From positions 1-12,741 of the forward strand of contig CANONE010000059.1 in NCBI GenBank assembly GCA_947567585.1: a stretch of DNA of 12,741 nucleotides. The letters run 5' to 3'. A program made the position numbers and the translations under genes. Under the pieces are notes generated by a model. The model did no database searches. It was not told the DNA's origin and saw only the letters and a program-made list of their open reading frames with translations. Below are positions 1 to 5,703 of the stretch, one piece after another. Every line of letters starts with the position of its first letter. Position 1 is the first letter of the stretch. This DNA comes from an uncultured Clostridia bacterium (GTDB lineage Bacteria > Bacillota > Clostridia > Oscillospirales > Acutalibacteraceae).

Positions 1-42
1 GAATACCAGCAGAAGAGAACAGATGGGCCTAACTTTTTTCAT
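1..42 (-). CDS. Partial CDS: next gene of the sugar ABC operon (first 14 codons)
   Basis: An ATG at 42 on the minus strand follows a good ribosome binding site (GAGGTGATC ending 3-4 bases before it) and opens a frame that runs off the left edge. The visible residues are MKKVRPICSLLLVF: a short basic start followed by hydrophobic residues. It begins 22 bases after the permease stop, so it is almost certainly in the same operon. In such operons the next gene is usually the second (MalG/UgpE-like) permease or the solute-binding lipoprotein. Fourteen residues fit either a first membrane helix or a signal peptide and cannot decide between them. Confidence 0.6.
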   Translation of the reverse strand, partial: MKKVRPICSLLLVF

Positions 43-64
43 TTCGATCACCTCTGGGGAAATT

Positions 65-919
65 TTATTGGTATGCGTCCGTCACGCGCTTTTGCAGTCG
101 GAAAACCACTAGCAGCACCATACTGACCGCCAGAAACAGGATATACGCGGCGCTGCAAAGCTGGGGAAGATTGAGGGCCTGAAATTGATTGTTCATGTAG
201 TGCTGGAGCGTATAGACGCCGGTGCTGGGATACGGACCGTAGAGCATGTATATCTCTTTGAACACCTTGAAAGAGTTCACAACAGACATAAGCAGGACCA
301 CAAAGGTGGTGGGGGAGAGGTAAACCCAGGTGACGCTCAGAAACTGCCGCCAGGCCCCGGCCCCTTCCAGAGCCATCTGCTCATAATATGTTTTGGGAAT
401 CCAGACCAGCCCTGACCAGAACAGTACGATATTGTAGCTGACATTTTTCCACAGGAACACCACAACGAGCACCGCCATAGTCCAGCTGCTTTGAAAGACA
501 AGCTCACTCCCAAAGCCGGCCTGCAAAAGCAGCTTTCTCAGCAGCCCGTTCTGGTCAAAGAGGACCTTCCAGAAGTAGACGATGCTGCCGGAAGGGACCA
601 CCAGCGGTACCAGCAGAGCCAGCACAGCCGGTACCCTGCCACGTTTCATCTTTTGCAGACAGAGCGACAGAAACAGCGCCAGCGCCATCCCCAGCGGCAC
701 GCACAGGCCGGTAAACAGCAGAGTGTTTCTAGCGGCCTGTACAAAGAGCGGGTTTGTAAGCGCGGCAGCAAAATTCTTCAGCCCAGCAAAGCGCCTTGCG
801 CCCAGGTTGTCAACCAGCGCGTAATACAGAGAAAATAGGAAGGGGATCACATAGAACAACAATACCCCCAGCAGGCTGGGAAGCAGGAACAGCCAGTAGA
901 TGTGGATGCGTTTTTTCAA
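65..919 (-). CDS. Sugar-type ABC transporter permease (MalF/UgpA-like)
   Basis: Inner-membrane permease of a binding-protein-dependent carbohydrate importer; it would form a channel with a second permease, an ATPase and a solute-binding protein. About 284 residues, normal for the family. A first helix (about 6-27, ending in the typical FYVIPF) is followed by about five more hydrophobic segments. The cytoplasmic EAA-type coupling loop lies near residues 180-203 (YYEQMALEGAGAWRQF, then VYLSP); the usual EAA is EQM, but the conserved Gly is kept. The conserved C-terminal stretch around FKEIYMLYGPYPSTGVYTLQ also fits. I chose the TTG start at 919, giving MKKRIHIYW, because an AAGG lies about 11 bases upstream and homologues begin this way; an in-frame GTG at 928 is the alternative. 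The frame stays open far upstream, but that part lies before the promoter and is not protein. The substrate cannot be told. Confidence 0.9.
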   Translation of the reverse strand: MKKRIHIYWLFLLPSLLGVLLFYVIPFLFSLYYALVDNLGARRFAGLKNFAAALTNPLFVQAARNTLLFTGLCVPLGMALALFLSLCLQKMKRGRVPAVLALLVPLVVPSGSIVYFWKVLFDQNGLLRKLLLQAGFGSELVFQSSWTMAVLVVVFLWKNVSYNIVLFWSGLVWIPKTYYEQMALEGAGAWRQFLSVTWVYLSPTTFVVLLMSVVNSFKVFKEIYMLYGPYPSTGVYTLQHYMNNQFQALNLPQLCSAAYILFLAVSMVLLVVFRLQKRVTDAYQ

Positions 920-959
920 TATACTCACAGCCTTGTGTGGATAAATTATTATTAAATTT

Positions 960-988
960 ATTATAGCAAAGGGGTGGGGGACTGTCAA
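960..988 (-). promoter_or_regulatory. Consensus sigma-A promoter of the ABC transporter operon
   Basis: On the minus strand TTGACA (983-988) and TATAAT (960-965) are separated by exactly 17 bases, a perfect match to the vegetative consensus. Transcription would start near 953, giving a leader of about 30 AT-rich bases before the permease start. It also fixes the permease start downstream of 953 and excludes the long upstream extension of the frame. No clear operator palindrome was seen. Confidence 0.9.
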
Positions 989-1029
989 TAGCGGATAGGG
1001 AGCGGCACGTATGGTACATGGACGGGAAA

Positions 1030-1389
1030 GGGGAGCGCCAGCGCGAATCCTTCCCCGGCGCGCTGGGCGGTAAGAAAATTCCCTTTCCGCAAGTTCGCCG
1101 GATACCGGGCCGCAGAACAGCGGCCCGCCCTCTTGAGCGTACCGCGCTAGGCGGGCCTCCCCTGCACAAACCGTGTTCTGGAGAATCCGCTCTTTTCCCC
1201 AGGATACCGCGTGCAAAACTCTTCAAATTCTTGTTCGGAAAAATAGGCCGCCGCATAGAAGTCAATAGGATTCTTTGCGTCGCCTTCCCAATAAGCCCGC
1301 ACACGGTACCCAGAGTCCCGCAGCTTGGCTTCAAGGCCCTGCACCATCGTGGTTTTCCCCACCCTTCCGATAATAACAACCTTCGCCAT
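1030..1389 (-). pseudogene. Decayed P-loop kinase-like gene with frameshift and damaged Walker A
   Basis: An ATG at 1389, about 11 bases after AAGGTGG, opens a frame reading MAKVVIIGRVGKTTM, then WEGDAKNPIDFYAAAYF and EEFCTRYPGEKSG, with a stop at 1147-1149. This resembles P-loop kinase-like hypothetical proteins of Firmicutes that start IEGxPGSGKTT and carry a WEGDxxNPIDFY block. The Walker A is short: G-R-V-G-K-T has two residues between the glycines where GxxxxGK[ST] needs four, as if six bases were lost. From about 1200 the plausible continuation (RILQNTVCAGEARLARYAQ, then GELAEREFSYRPARRG) lies in the -1 frame, which implies a one-base loss near the GGGGAAAAG run at about 1195-1202. No C-terminal domain is left, as the permease promoter follows. 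The family assignment is from memory of motifs. The left boundary is approximate. Confidence 0.6.
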
Positions 1390-1473
1390 GCTGTGATTTG
1401 CCACCTTTGGTTCTGCCTATTCTGGCAGGTCGTAAAACCTCTGCCAAGAAAGACATCACCCGCCTGCGGAGAA

Positions 1474-1671
1474 TCACAGACGGGTTAAAATTTTGACCAG
1501 AGCAAACCTGTGGAACAGAGAAAGCCCAAGCTCATAGACCATATCAAGATTTATAAAGGCGGCGGCATCCGCGTAAGGATTAAGCACGATGCGTTCCGCC
1601 GCATAGCTGAATACGTCCGGCTCAATCCCCCAGCGGCTGTAGACTGCCCCCAAATAGGCGAATGTACGCGG
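1474..1671 (-). pseudogene. Unrecognised 65-codon protein fragment without a start codon
   Basis: Between stops at 1672-1674 and 1474-1476 one minus-strand frame reads 65 codons with protein-like composition: FAYLGAVYSRWGIEPDVF, then AAERIVLNPYADAAAFINLD, MVYELGLSLF and a basic end. The mixture of aromatic, acidic and hydrophobic residues looks like the C-terminus of a real folded protein, unlike the arginine/proline-rich shadow frames nearby. It has no ATG before residue 44 and no ribosome binding site, and its upstream edge coincides with the GC-rich palindrome at the end of the DUF4317 gene. I read it as a leftover of a gene whose 5' part was lost or replaced. I do not recognise the family. 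Confidence 0.4.
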
Positions 1672-1672
1672 T

Positions 1673-1717
1673 CAAGGGGCGTTAGGCCCCTTGCGGGGTT
1701 TGGGGCGGCGCCCCAAG
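1673..1717. repeat. Tandem GC-rich palindromes at the 3' end of the DUF4317 gene
   Basis: Two perfect inverted repeats sit about 10 bases apart. CAAGGGGC (1673-1680) pairs with GCCCCTTG (1686-1693) around a 5-base loop that contains the DUF4317 stop codon. TTGGGGCG pairs with CGCCCCAA around one base near 1701-1717. No T-run follows on either strand, so a standard rho-independent terminator is not supported, though the hairpins could protect the 3' end of the mRNA. They encode the last residues (LGAPPQTPQGA) of the DUF4317 protein. Confidence 0.6.
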
Positions 1718-2884
1718 GTCTTGCCCTTCCTCCGGAAAACGCACCTGTACGCCGTTAAAAGCCACCTCGCCGTCCACCTGGACCAAAATATATTTGCGGC
1801 CGTTGATGACGCGGGTTTCAATGAGATCGCCGCAGTCCGGGTCCGCTTTAATTGTGACGCTGGGCGTGGTAACCACGCATTCCTTGGCGTTTACCAGGTT
1901 CTGGGGATTTACCGCTCCGCCGCCAAACGCCTCGTCATATTTTTCCTCAAAGACGGCGGCCTTTTCTTCCGCGACTCCGCAGGCTTCCAAAACCCGGCGC
2001 ATGGTGCTCTTGGAAAGGGACAAGGGCTCCGGGTTTTTGCTGGCCTTGTGGTCCTGCACCATTTCCGCTATCCGCCCGTGCATTTCCTGCACCACTTCAT
2101 AGCAGCACTCGTCCTCTAGGGCCAAGGTCAAGATCTCCCGGAAGGTTTCCTGCTGCTGGTCCGCGGGCATAAAAGGCTCTGTGCGGAAAAAGCCTTCCAC
2201 GAATTCCGGGTGGTTTTCTGCGGTCTTCTTTGTATAATAGAGGGCGCTGTAAATGTTGGCCCGGCGGTCGTCAAAAGCGGGGAACAGAAAGCCCAGCTCC
2301 GGGGGGGAGATCAGCCAGTCCACATTGCGGTTGCAAATGACGCTGTCGGGAAGATCATAGCGAAGAGCGGGCTTGGTTTCTTTCATGGGGCAAATGCCGC
2401 AGACTATGTACGGGTATACCTCGCTGGAGCCGTCCGGATTGGGCGCGCCGTCTTTCAGCCGGTATGGCACGTCGTAAGATTCATAAGCCAGCAGAATCAG
2501 GTAGGGCCCCTCCATTGTCAGGCTTTCCATTACCCGCTGATAAAAGGTTTCCACAATGCCCTGGTCGTGCAGGGCAGAGTCCCGCAAGGCCATAAGCAGC
2601 CGGTGCTCGTCGCTGTCTACCACCTGCTGGGTTTCAAAGACAATATCGTTTAGCTGCTTGCCCAAGGAACCGGAAAGCACCTTTTTGAGAATGGAAAGGA
2701 TATTTTCCACGTCCTCCTGGGGCGCGGAAGCCAGGGATTGGCCGAAGTGAGAAATAATCTCTCCCTGGGCGTTTACGTAGCAGCCGTGAACCTGGTTAAT
2801 ATTGCTTCGCTCCGGCTGAAAGCGCCGGCGGATCTCCGCAACTTCCTTTTCGTTCAAAATAAATTCCTCCCTAGATGTATTCAT
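1682..2884 (-). CDS. DUF4317 family protein, function unknown
   Basis: A 400-residue soluble protein recognised as DUF4317, a family seen mainly in Clostridia and without known function. Typical parts are the N-terminal LNEKEVAEIRRRF...SNINQVHGCYVN...GEIIS block (residues 10-45), a central block with YLILLAYESYDVPYR and YPYIVCGICP (about 128-166) and SPPELGFLFPAFDDRRANIYSALYYT (193-218), and a C-terminal NGRKYILVQVDGEVAFNGV segment (361-379). No signal peptide or membrane helix. The ATG at 2884 follows AGGA with a 7-base gap; the frame stays open to 2929 from a TTG without a binding site. The final residues LGAPPQTPQGA come from GC-rich palindromic DNA and look unlike the rest. It lies downstream of dnaC on the same strand but has its own promoter. 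Confidence 0.88.
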   Translation of the reverse strand: MNTSREEFILNEKEVAEIRRRFQPERSNINQVHGCYVNAQGEIISHFGQSLASAPQEDVENILSILKKVLSGSLGKQLNDIVFETQQVVDSDEHRLLMALRDSALHDQGIVETFYQRVMESLTMEGPYLILLAYESYDVPYRLKDGAPNPDGSSEVYPYIVCGICPMKETKPALRYDLPDSVICNRNVDWLISPPELGFLFPAFDDRRANIYSALYYTKKTAENHPEFVEGFFRTEPFMPADQQQETFREILTLALEDECCYEVVQEMHGRIAEMVQDHKASKNPEPLSLSKSTMRRVLEACGVAEEKAAVFEEKYDEAFGGGAVNPQNLVNAKECVVTTPSVTIKADPDCGDLIETRVINGRKYILVQVDGEVAFNGVQVRFPEEGQDLGAPPQTPQGA

Positions 2885-3025
2885 GGTTAGGTCCTGCTTG
2901 ATGGATAAAAGCACAGTTTTTTCCAGCAATAGCCAGACGTCTTCGCGTTGGGAACCGCCTGCCTCGCTTAAAAAACCAACATTTCCACTATTTTCAAACA
3001 GGCGCCAAAAGACAATTGTGCGAAT

Positions 3026-3054
3026 ATTTTACTCCATATGGAGATAAAAAGCAA
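3026..3054 (-). promoter_or_regulatory. Promoter of the DUF4317 gene with a palindrome in the spacer
   Basis: On the minus strand TTGCTT (3049-3054) and TAAAAT (3026-3031) are 17 bases apart. The -10 box has one mismatch; the -35 box matches only TTG. The start would be near 3019, giving a leader of about 135 bases. The spacer contains the perfect 12-base palindrome CTCCATATGGAG (3032-3043), well placed for a repressor or activator. Because the -35 box is weak, an activator is conceivable. Confidence 0.6.
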
Positions 3055-3105
3055 GCTTAAATCGAACAAAAGAACTGTTAGTTTAATGCCAGGCGCCGTG
3101 CCCCG

Positions 3106-4083
3106 CTATCCTGCGCCGTTCATCCGGCGGCGCTGCTGCTGAACCCGCACATCCGTCCCGAGAAATTCCAGCTTGCCGTAATACCCCGCGATTCGGGAGG
3201 CAAGACGCTCGCTGTAGCGGTTTTCCAGCTCCTTCATAGAGAGGTTAGTGCTGATAATAGTAGGCCGGTCCGCCAGCATACGGGCGTTGACAGCGTCATA
3301 GAGCATGGCGTTTACATAGCTGGAAGGGAACTCAGCGCCCAAGTCGTCCAGAATCAACAGGTCGCAGTCCGTCAGCCGGACGGCCGCGGTCAGGTCTTCC
3401 CGCTGGAAGCGTTCCTTTTCCAGGGTCACGGCAAAGCTTTGGGCCGAACCGTATACCACCCCGTAGCCCTTGGCGATGACCTCGTTGGCAATGGCCAGGG
3501 ACAGATGGGTTTTGCCAAGGCCCGTGCCGCCTTTGAACAACAGGCTGGGGGAGTCTGGCCGGAAGCGCTGGGCAAAATTTCTACAGGCCCGCAGGACTCC
3601 CTCCATCTGGCGCTGGGCCTGGCTGCCGGGAGAGTAGTAGTCCAGAGAGAAGTTTTCAAACCGGCATTTATCCAGAGGCAGGTCCGAGCTTAACTGCTGG
3701 TAGGCTGCGGCGCGCCGCAGCTGCTTCAGGCAGCGGCACATGCGGCCGTCCACAAAGCCGGTATCGTTGCAGGCGGGGCAGGTGTAGCGGGGGGTGACGT
3801 CTGCCAGAACGAGTCCGGCGCCGGCCAGAAGCTCTTCATATTCCCGGTTTAGAGCAAGGCCCTTGTCCCGGAGCTTCTCCAGCTCCGCCCGGACGTCGCC
3901 GCCGCTGACCACCGCCCGGGCCGCTCCGGCGGCGTTGGCGGCCATCTGGGACTTTACCTCCCGCGCCCGGGGGCATGCCTGGTAGAATTTTTCCAGGTTT
4001 TCGCTGGCGGTACATTCCGCTTGGCGGCGGCGGCGTTCCAGCTGGGCTCTGGCTGCGTCGGATACTCTCTTGTCGTAACCCAT
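3106..4083 (-). CDS. dnaC: DnaC/DnaI-like helicase loader (AAA+ ATPase)
   Basis: Loads the replicative helicase onto DNA during replication initiation or restart, working with DnaD. 325 residues. A basic, coiled N-terminal region (about 1-90) is followed by a zinc-binding cluster, C102-x2-C105-x10-C116-x-C118, as in the DnaI type. The AAA+ domain has Walker A GGTGLGKT (185-192), Walker B LLILDD (242-247), sensor-1 IISTN (276-280) and the arginine-containing SERLASRI segment (291-298). The ATG at 4083 follows AAAGGAG with a 5-6 base gap. It lies downstream of dnaD and shares its promoter as far as can be seen, but a 160-bp palindrome separates the two genes. An IstB-type transposition ATPase is the main alternative fold; the zinc cluster and the dnaD neighbour argue for a helicase loader. 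Confidence 0.9.
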   Translation of the reverse strand: MGYDKRVSDAARAQLERRRRQAECTASENLEKFYQACPRAREVKSQMAANAAGAARAVVSGGDVRAELEKLRDKGLALNREYEELLAGAGLVLADVTPRYTCPACNDTGFVDGRMCRCLKQLRRAAAYQQLSSDLPLDKCRFENFSLDYYSPGSQAQRQMEGVLRACRNFAQRFRPDSPSLLFKGGTGLGKTHLSLAIANEVIAKGYGVVYGSAQSFAVTLEKERFQREDLTAAVRLTDCDLLILDDLGAEFPSSYVNAMLYDAVNARMLADRPTIISTNLSMKELENRYSERLASRIAGYYGKLEFLGTDVRVQQQRRRMNGAG

Positions 4084-4163
4084 GGGGGCTCCTTTCTGGC
4101 CAATACGCCGCCGCTTTCGCGAAAAAAGGCGCCGTTAGCCTGGGGGTGAAGCGGGCGAATGGA

Positions 4164-4323
4164 GAACCTGTATCAATAGGAGTTTGCATCCATCTTTTCG
4201 GCAAATTTAGCCGCTGGCTGCGTTGCAAAACCTTGAAAATCACGAGACTTCCTTCACTTTTGCGCCTTGCCGCCGACAAAATTTGCCCGAAAATCTGGGC
4301 ACAAACCCTATCGGTACAGGTTC
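4164..4323. repeat. 160-bp near-palindromic MITE-like element between dnaD and dnaC
   Basis: The stretch begins GAACCTGTATCAATAGG and ends with the reverse complement of GAACCTGTACCGATAGG (15 of 17 match). Further in, TTTTCGGCAAATTT at about 4195-4208 faces AAATTTGCCCGAAAA at about 4279-4293 with one extra base, and GCAAAA at about 4225-4230 faces TTTTGC at about 4258-4263. The whole could fold into one long, imperfect hairpin with its tip near 4243. It encodes no protein. Size, terminal inverted repeats and position between genes fit a miniature inverted-repeat element or a REP-like repeat. No target-site duplication is obvious. In the operon mRNA it would form a large hairpin just ahead of dnaC. 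Confidence 0.75.
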
Positions 4324-4351
4324 TAAAATGTATGCTGAAAGAAAGACTCTG

Positions 4352-5389
4352 TTATTTTAATTCGTCGGGGAGGTCAAAGGCGCTCATCTGTTCCAGCTCG
4401 TTGATGTCGTAGCTTTTATTTTGTGACGGCTGCTCCTGGGCTTGGGCTTTGGCGGCCTCCAGATCCTGGGCGCTCCGGTAGCCTTTGCCATGCCAGCCGG
4501 CCAGGACCTTGTTCATGTAGCTGGCGCTGAACTTTCCTGTATGATCCACGCAGGCTTCATAGGCGGCGCTCAGCATGTCTTCGTTAAAGCTCCACTCGTA
4601 AACCCAGCGGCAGGCGGCGGCCTCCTCCTTTTTGCTGGGAGCGCGCTTGGGCAGTCCGGCCGCGGCGGAGACTTTTCCCCAGGCCAGACGGCTGCGGCTA
4701 AGCTCCTGAAGCTTTTGCTCCGCCGCCTCTAAGGTAAAGATGCCGCTCTGGGCCCAATCCCGGGCTACGGAATCAATATAGCTGGTGCCTGTCCGGCCCA
4801 CCTCTTGGGCATAATGGATGAGCATAGCCGTTACCTCTACCGGCAGGCCGTAGTCGTCTGTAACGGTAAGTAGCAAGGCGCTCATGGCGGGGGAGAGGGT
4901 CTTGCCCAAAGTCGCCTCCGCCTCCTGCATCAGGTTTCGGATTTCCTCCGACTCCGCCAGCCGCGCGCTGAGATGCTGGCTGTCCGGCCGGAGCAGACGC
5001 TTTTTAGGCGGAAGCGCCCGGGTTTCTTCCGCCGCGGCAGGGGGTTCTTCCGGCGTTACAGAAGAACCTGGGGGAGGAGTGGGGCTTGCCGGCGGGGAAG
5101 CTGATAAGGCGGACGCTGTTTCCGGCTGGGGGATAGGCTGCAGTGTTCCCTGGAAGGAGGCCAATAGGCCCTGATCCTGCCAATAGTCCAGACAGTCCAG
5201 GGCAGAGTCTACCGTCATTCCCAGGGCTTCGGAGAGCTCCTCCGGAGTGAAGCGGCTCTGGGGCCGCCGGAGAATCCACAAAATTGCCTGGAGCTGCTCT
5301 TTTCCCGCCAACTTAATATGCCGGTCCACCAAAGCGCAGGGCACGGCGAATACCTGATTCCATAGGCCCAGATCCAACGAGTATTCCAT
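4352..5389 (-). CDS. dnaD: DnaD-like replication initiation (primosome) protein
   Basis: DnaD remodels origin DNA and helps recruit the helicase and its loader during primosome assembly. 345 residues. The N-terminal part (about 1-85) looks like the DnaD winged-helix domain (EQLQAILWILRR, then TPEELSEALGMTVDSALDCLDYWQDQGLL). A proline/alanine-rich linker covers about 86-128. Two DnaB_2-type C-terminal domains follow, about 140-215 and 255-305, each ending in the YxxxVxxxW signature: Y204/W212 and Y291/W299. The tail 310-345 is polar. The ATG at 5389 is preceded by GAGGAGAAGGG. The gene is the first of the dnaD-dnaC operon. The double C-terminal domain also occurs in DnaB of Bacillus, so DnaB-like is an alternative label, but the length and the dnaC neighbour favour DnaD. 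Confidence 0.88.
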   Translation of the reverse strand: MEYSLDLGLWNQVFAVPCALVDRHIKLAGKEQLQAILWILRRPQSRFTPEELSEALGMTVDSALDCLDYWQDQGLLASFQGTLQPIPQPETASALSASPPASPTPPPGSSVTPEEPPAAAEETRALPPKKRLLRPDSQHLSARLAESEEIRNLMQEAEATLGKTLSPAMSALLLTVTDDYGLPVEVTAMLIHYAQEVGRTGTSYIDSVARDWAQSGIFTLEAAEQKLQELSRSRLAWGKVSAAAGLPKRAPSKKEEAAACRWVYEWSFNEDMLSAAYEACVDHTGKFSASYMNKVLAGWHGKGYRSAQDLEAAKAQAQEQPSQNKSYDINELEQMSAFDLPDELK

Positions 5390-5420
5390 CTAACCCTTCT
5401 CCTCAATTCCCGCTCTACTG

Positions 5421-5439
5421 AAATATCCTGTAGATATTT
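5421..5439 (-). promoter_or_regulatory. AT-rich hairpin in the dnaD leader
   Basis: In the leader RNA the 7-base arms AAATATC and GATATTT flank a 5-base loop (TACAG), about 30 bases before the dnaD start. No U-run follows, so it is not a terminator. It may be an RNA processing or protein-binding site, or chance. Confidence 0.4.
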
Positions 5440-5454
5440 TGCATAAATCTGCTT

Positions 5455-5514
5455 GGAGCTTTCTGGACCTTTCGCAAAGCGGAAGGCGGCCGTTTCACGG
5501 GCCAGGAAAGCTCC
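5455..5514 (-). ncRNA. Predicted three-way-junction structure in the dnaD-dnaC leader RNA
   Basis: Within the roughly 138-base leader, GGAGCTTTCCTGG (5514 to 5502) can pair with CCAGAAAGCTCC (5466 to 5455): 12 pairs with one bulged C. The enclosed bases form two small hairpins, CCGT-GAA-ACGG and CCTTCCGC-TTT-GCGAAAGG (one C-A mismatch). This is a compact three-way junction of 60 bases. It matches no riboswitch I know and no T-box sequence is present. It is probably a cis-acting leader element; a U-run for attenuation is absent. The evidence is base pairing seen by eye in one sequence. Confidence 0.45.
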
Positions 5515-5516
5515 GG

Positions 5517-5535
5517 ATGTACGCTTTGCGTACAT
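5517..5535. promoter_or_regulatory. Operator-like perfect palindrome at the dnaD transcription start
   Basis: ATGTACGCTTTGCGTACAT has 8-base arms around a 3-base centre without a mismatch. It overlaps the last two bases of the dnaD -10 box, and the predicted start site falls in its centre. Bound protein would block polymerase, so a repressor site is the simplest reading. Because transcription starts inside it, the full hairpin would not form in RNA. The cognate regulator is not in this window; TGTAC-type half-sites occur for some GntR-family regulators, but I cannot assign it. Confidence 0.7.
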
Positions 5536-5562
5536 TATAACATGAATGCCTGCCTCTTGCAA
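5534..5562 (-). promoter_or_regulatory. Sigma-A promoter of the dnaD-dnaC operon
   Basis: On the minus strand TTGCAA (5557-5562) and a perfect TATAAT (5534-5539) are 17 bases apart. Transcription would start near 5527, about 138 bases before the dnaD ATG. The -35 box matches TTGACA at four of six positions. It is divergent from the phosphodiesterase promoter about 85 bases away. Confidence 0.82.
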
Positions 5563-5645
5563 CATTGGAAATCCCAGGGGAGGAAGGGAGGGCGGCTGGC
5601 GGGGCCTTTTTCTATGAAATATTTTTTTGATTCATGCCCCCGGCC

Positions 5646-5677
5646 TTGCAAAATCTTTTCCTATGGTTTATCATAGG
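5646..5677 (+). promoter_or_regulatory. Promoter of the phosphodiesterase gene with overlapping palindrome
   Basis: TTGCAA (5646-5651) and TATCAT (5669-5674) are 17 bases apart; the -10 box has one mismatch. The start would be near 5681. The inverted repeat CCTATG-6-CATAGG (5660-5677) covers the -10 box and could be a repressor site. The 313 bases between dnaD and this gene thus hold two divergent promoters, two palindromes and the dnaD leader; the stretch around 5570-5640 shows only G-rich and T-rich runs. Confidence 0.65.
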
Positions 5678-5703
5678 AACGTCAGAAAAAGAGAAGGGAT
5701 TGG

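Noticed and set aside
1190..1205. Programmed -1 frameshift in the P-loop gene
   Set aside because: The GGGGAAAAG run is not in the phase required for a slippery X-XXY-YYZ heptamer, and the Walker A is damaged as well, so gene decay is simpler.
920..1216. Long N-terminal extension of the ABC permease frame up to 1216
   Set aside because: It passes upstream of a perfect sigma-A promoter and its composition is not permease-like; part of it is the second frame of the decayed P-loop gene.
3836..4279. Open frames of about 145 codons on both strands across the 160-bp palindrome
   Set aside because: They run into dnaC in the wrong frame and are explained by the repeat; no binding site or protein-like pattern.
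5215..5565. Minus-strand 116-codon frame across the dnaD leader and start
   Set aside because: It overlaps dnaD in another frame, starts upstream of the predicted transcription start and has an arginine/serine-rich shadow composition.
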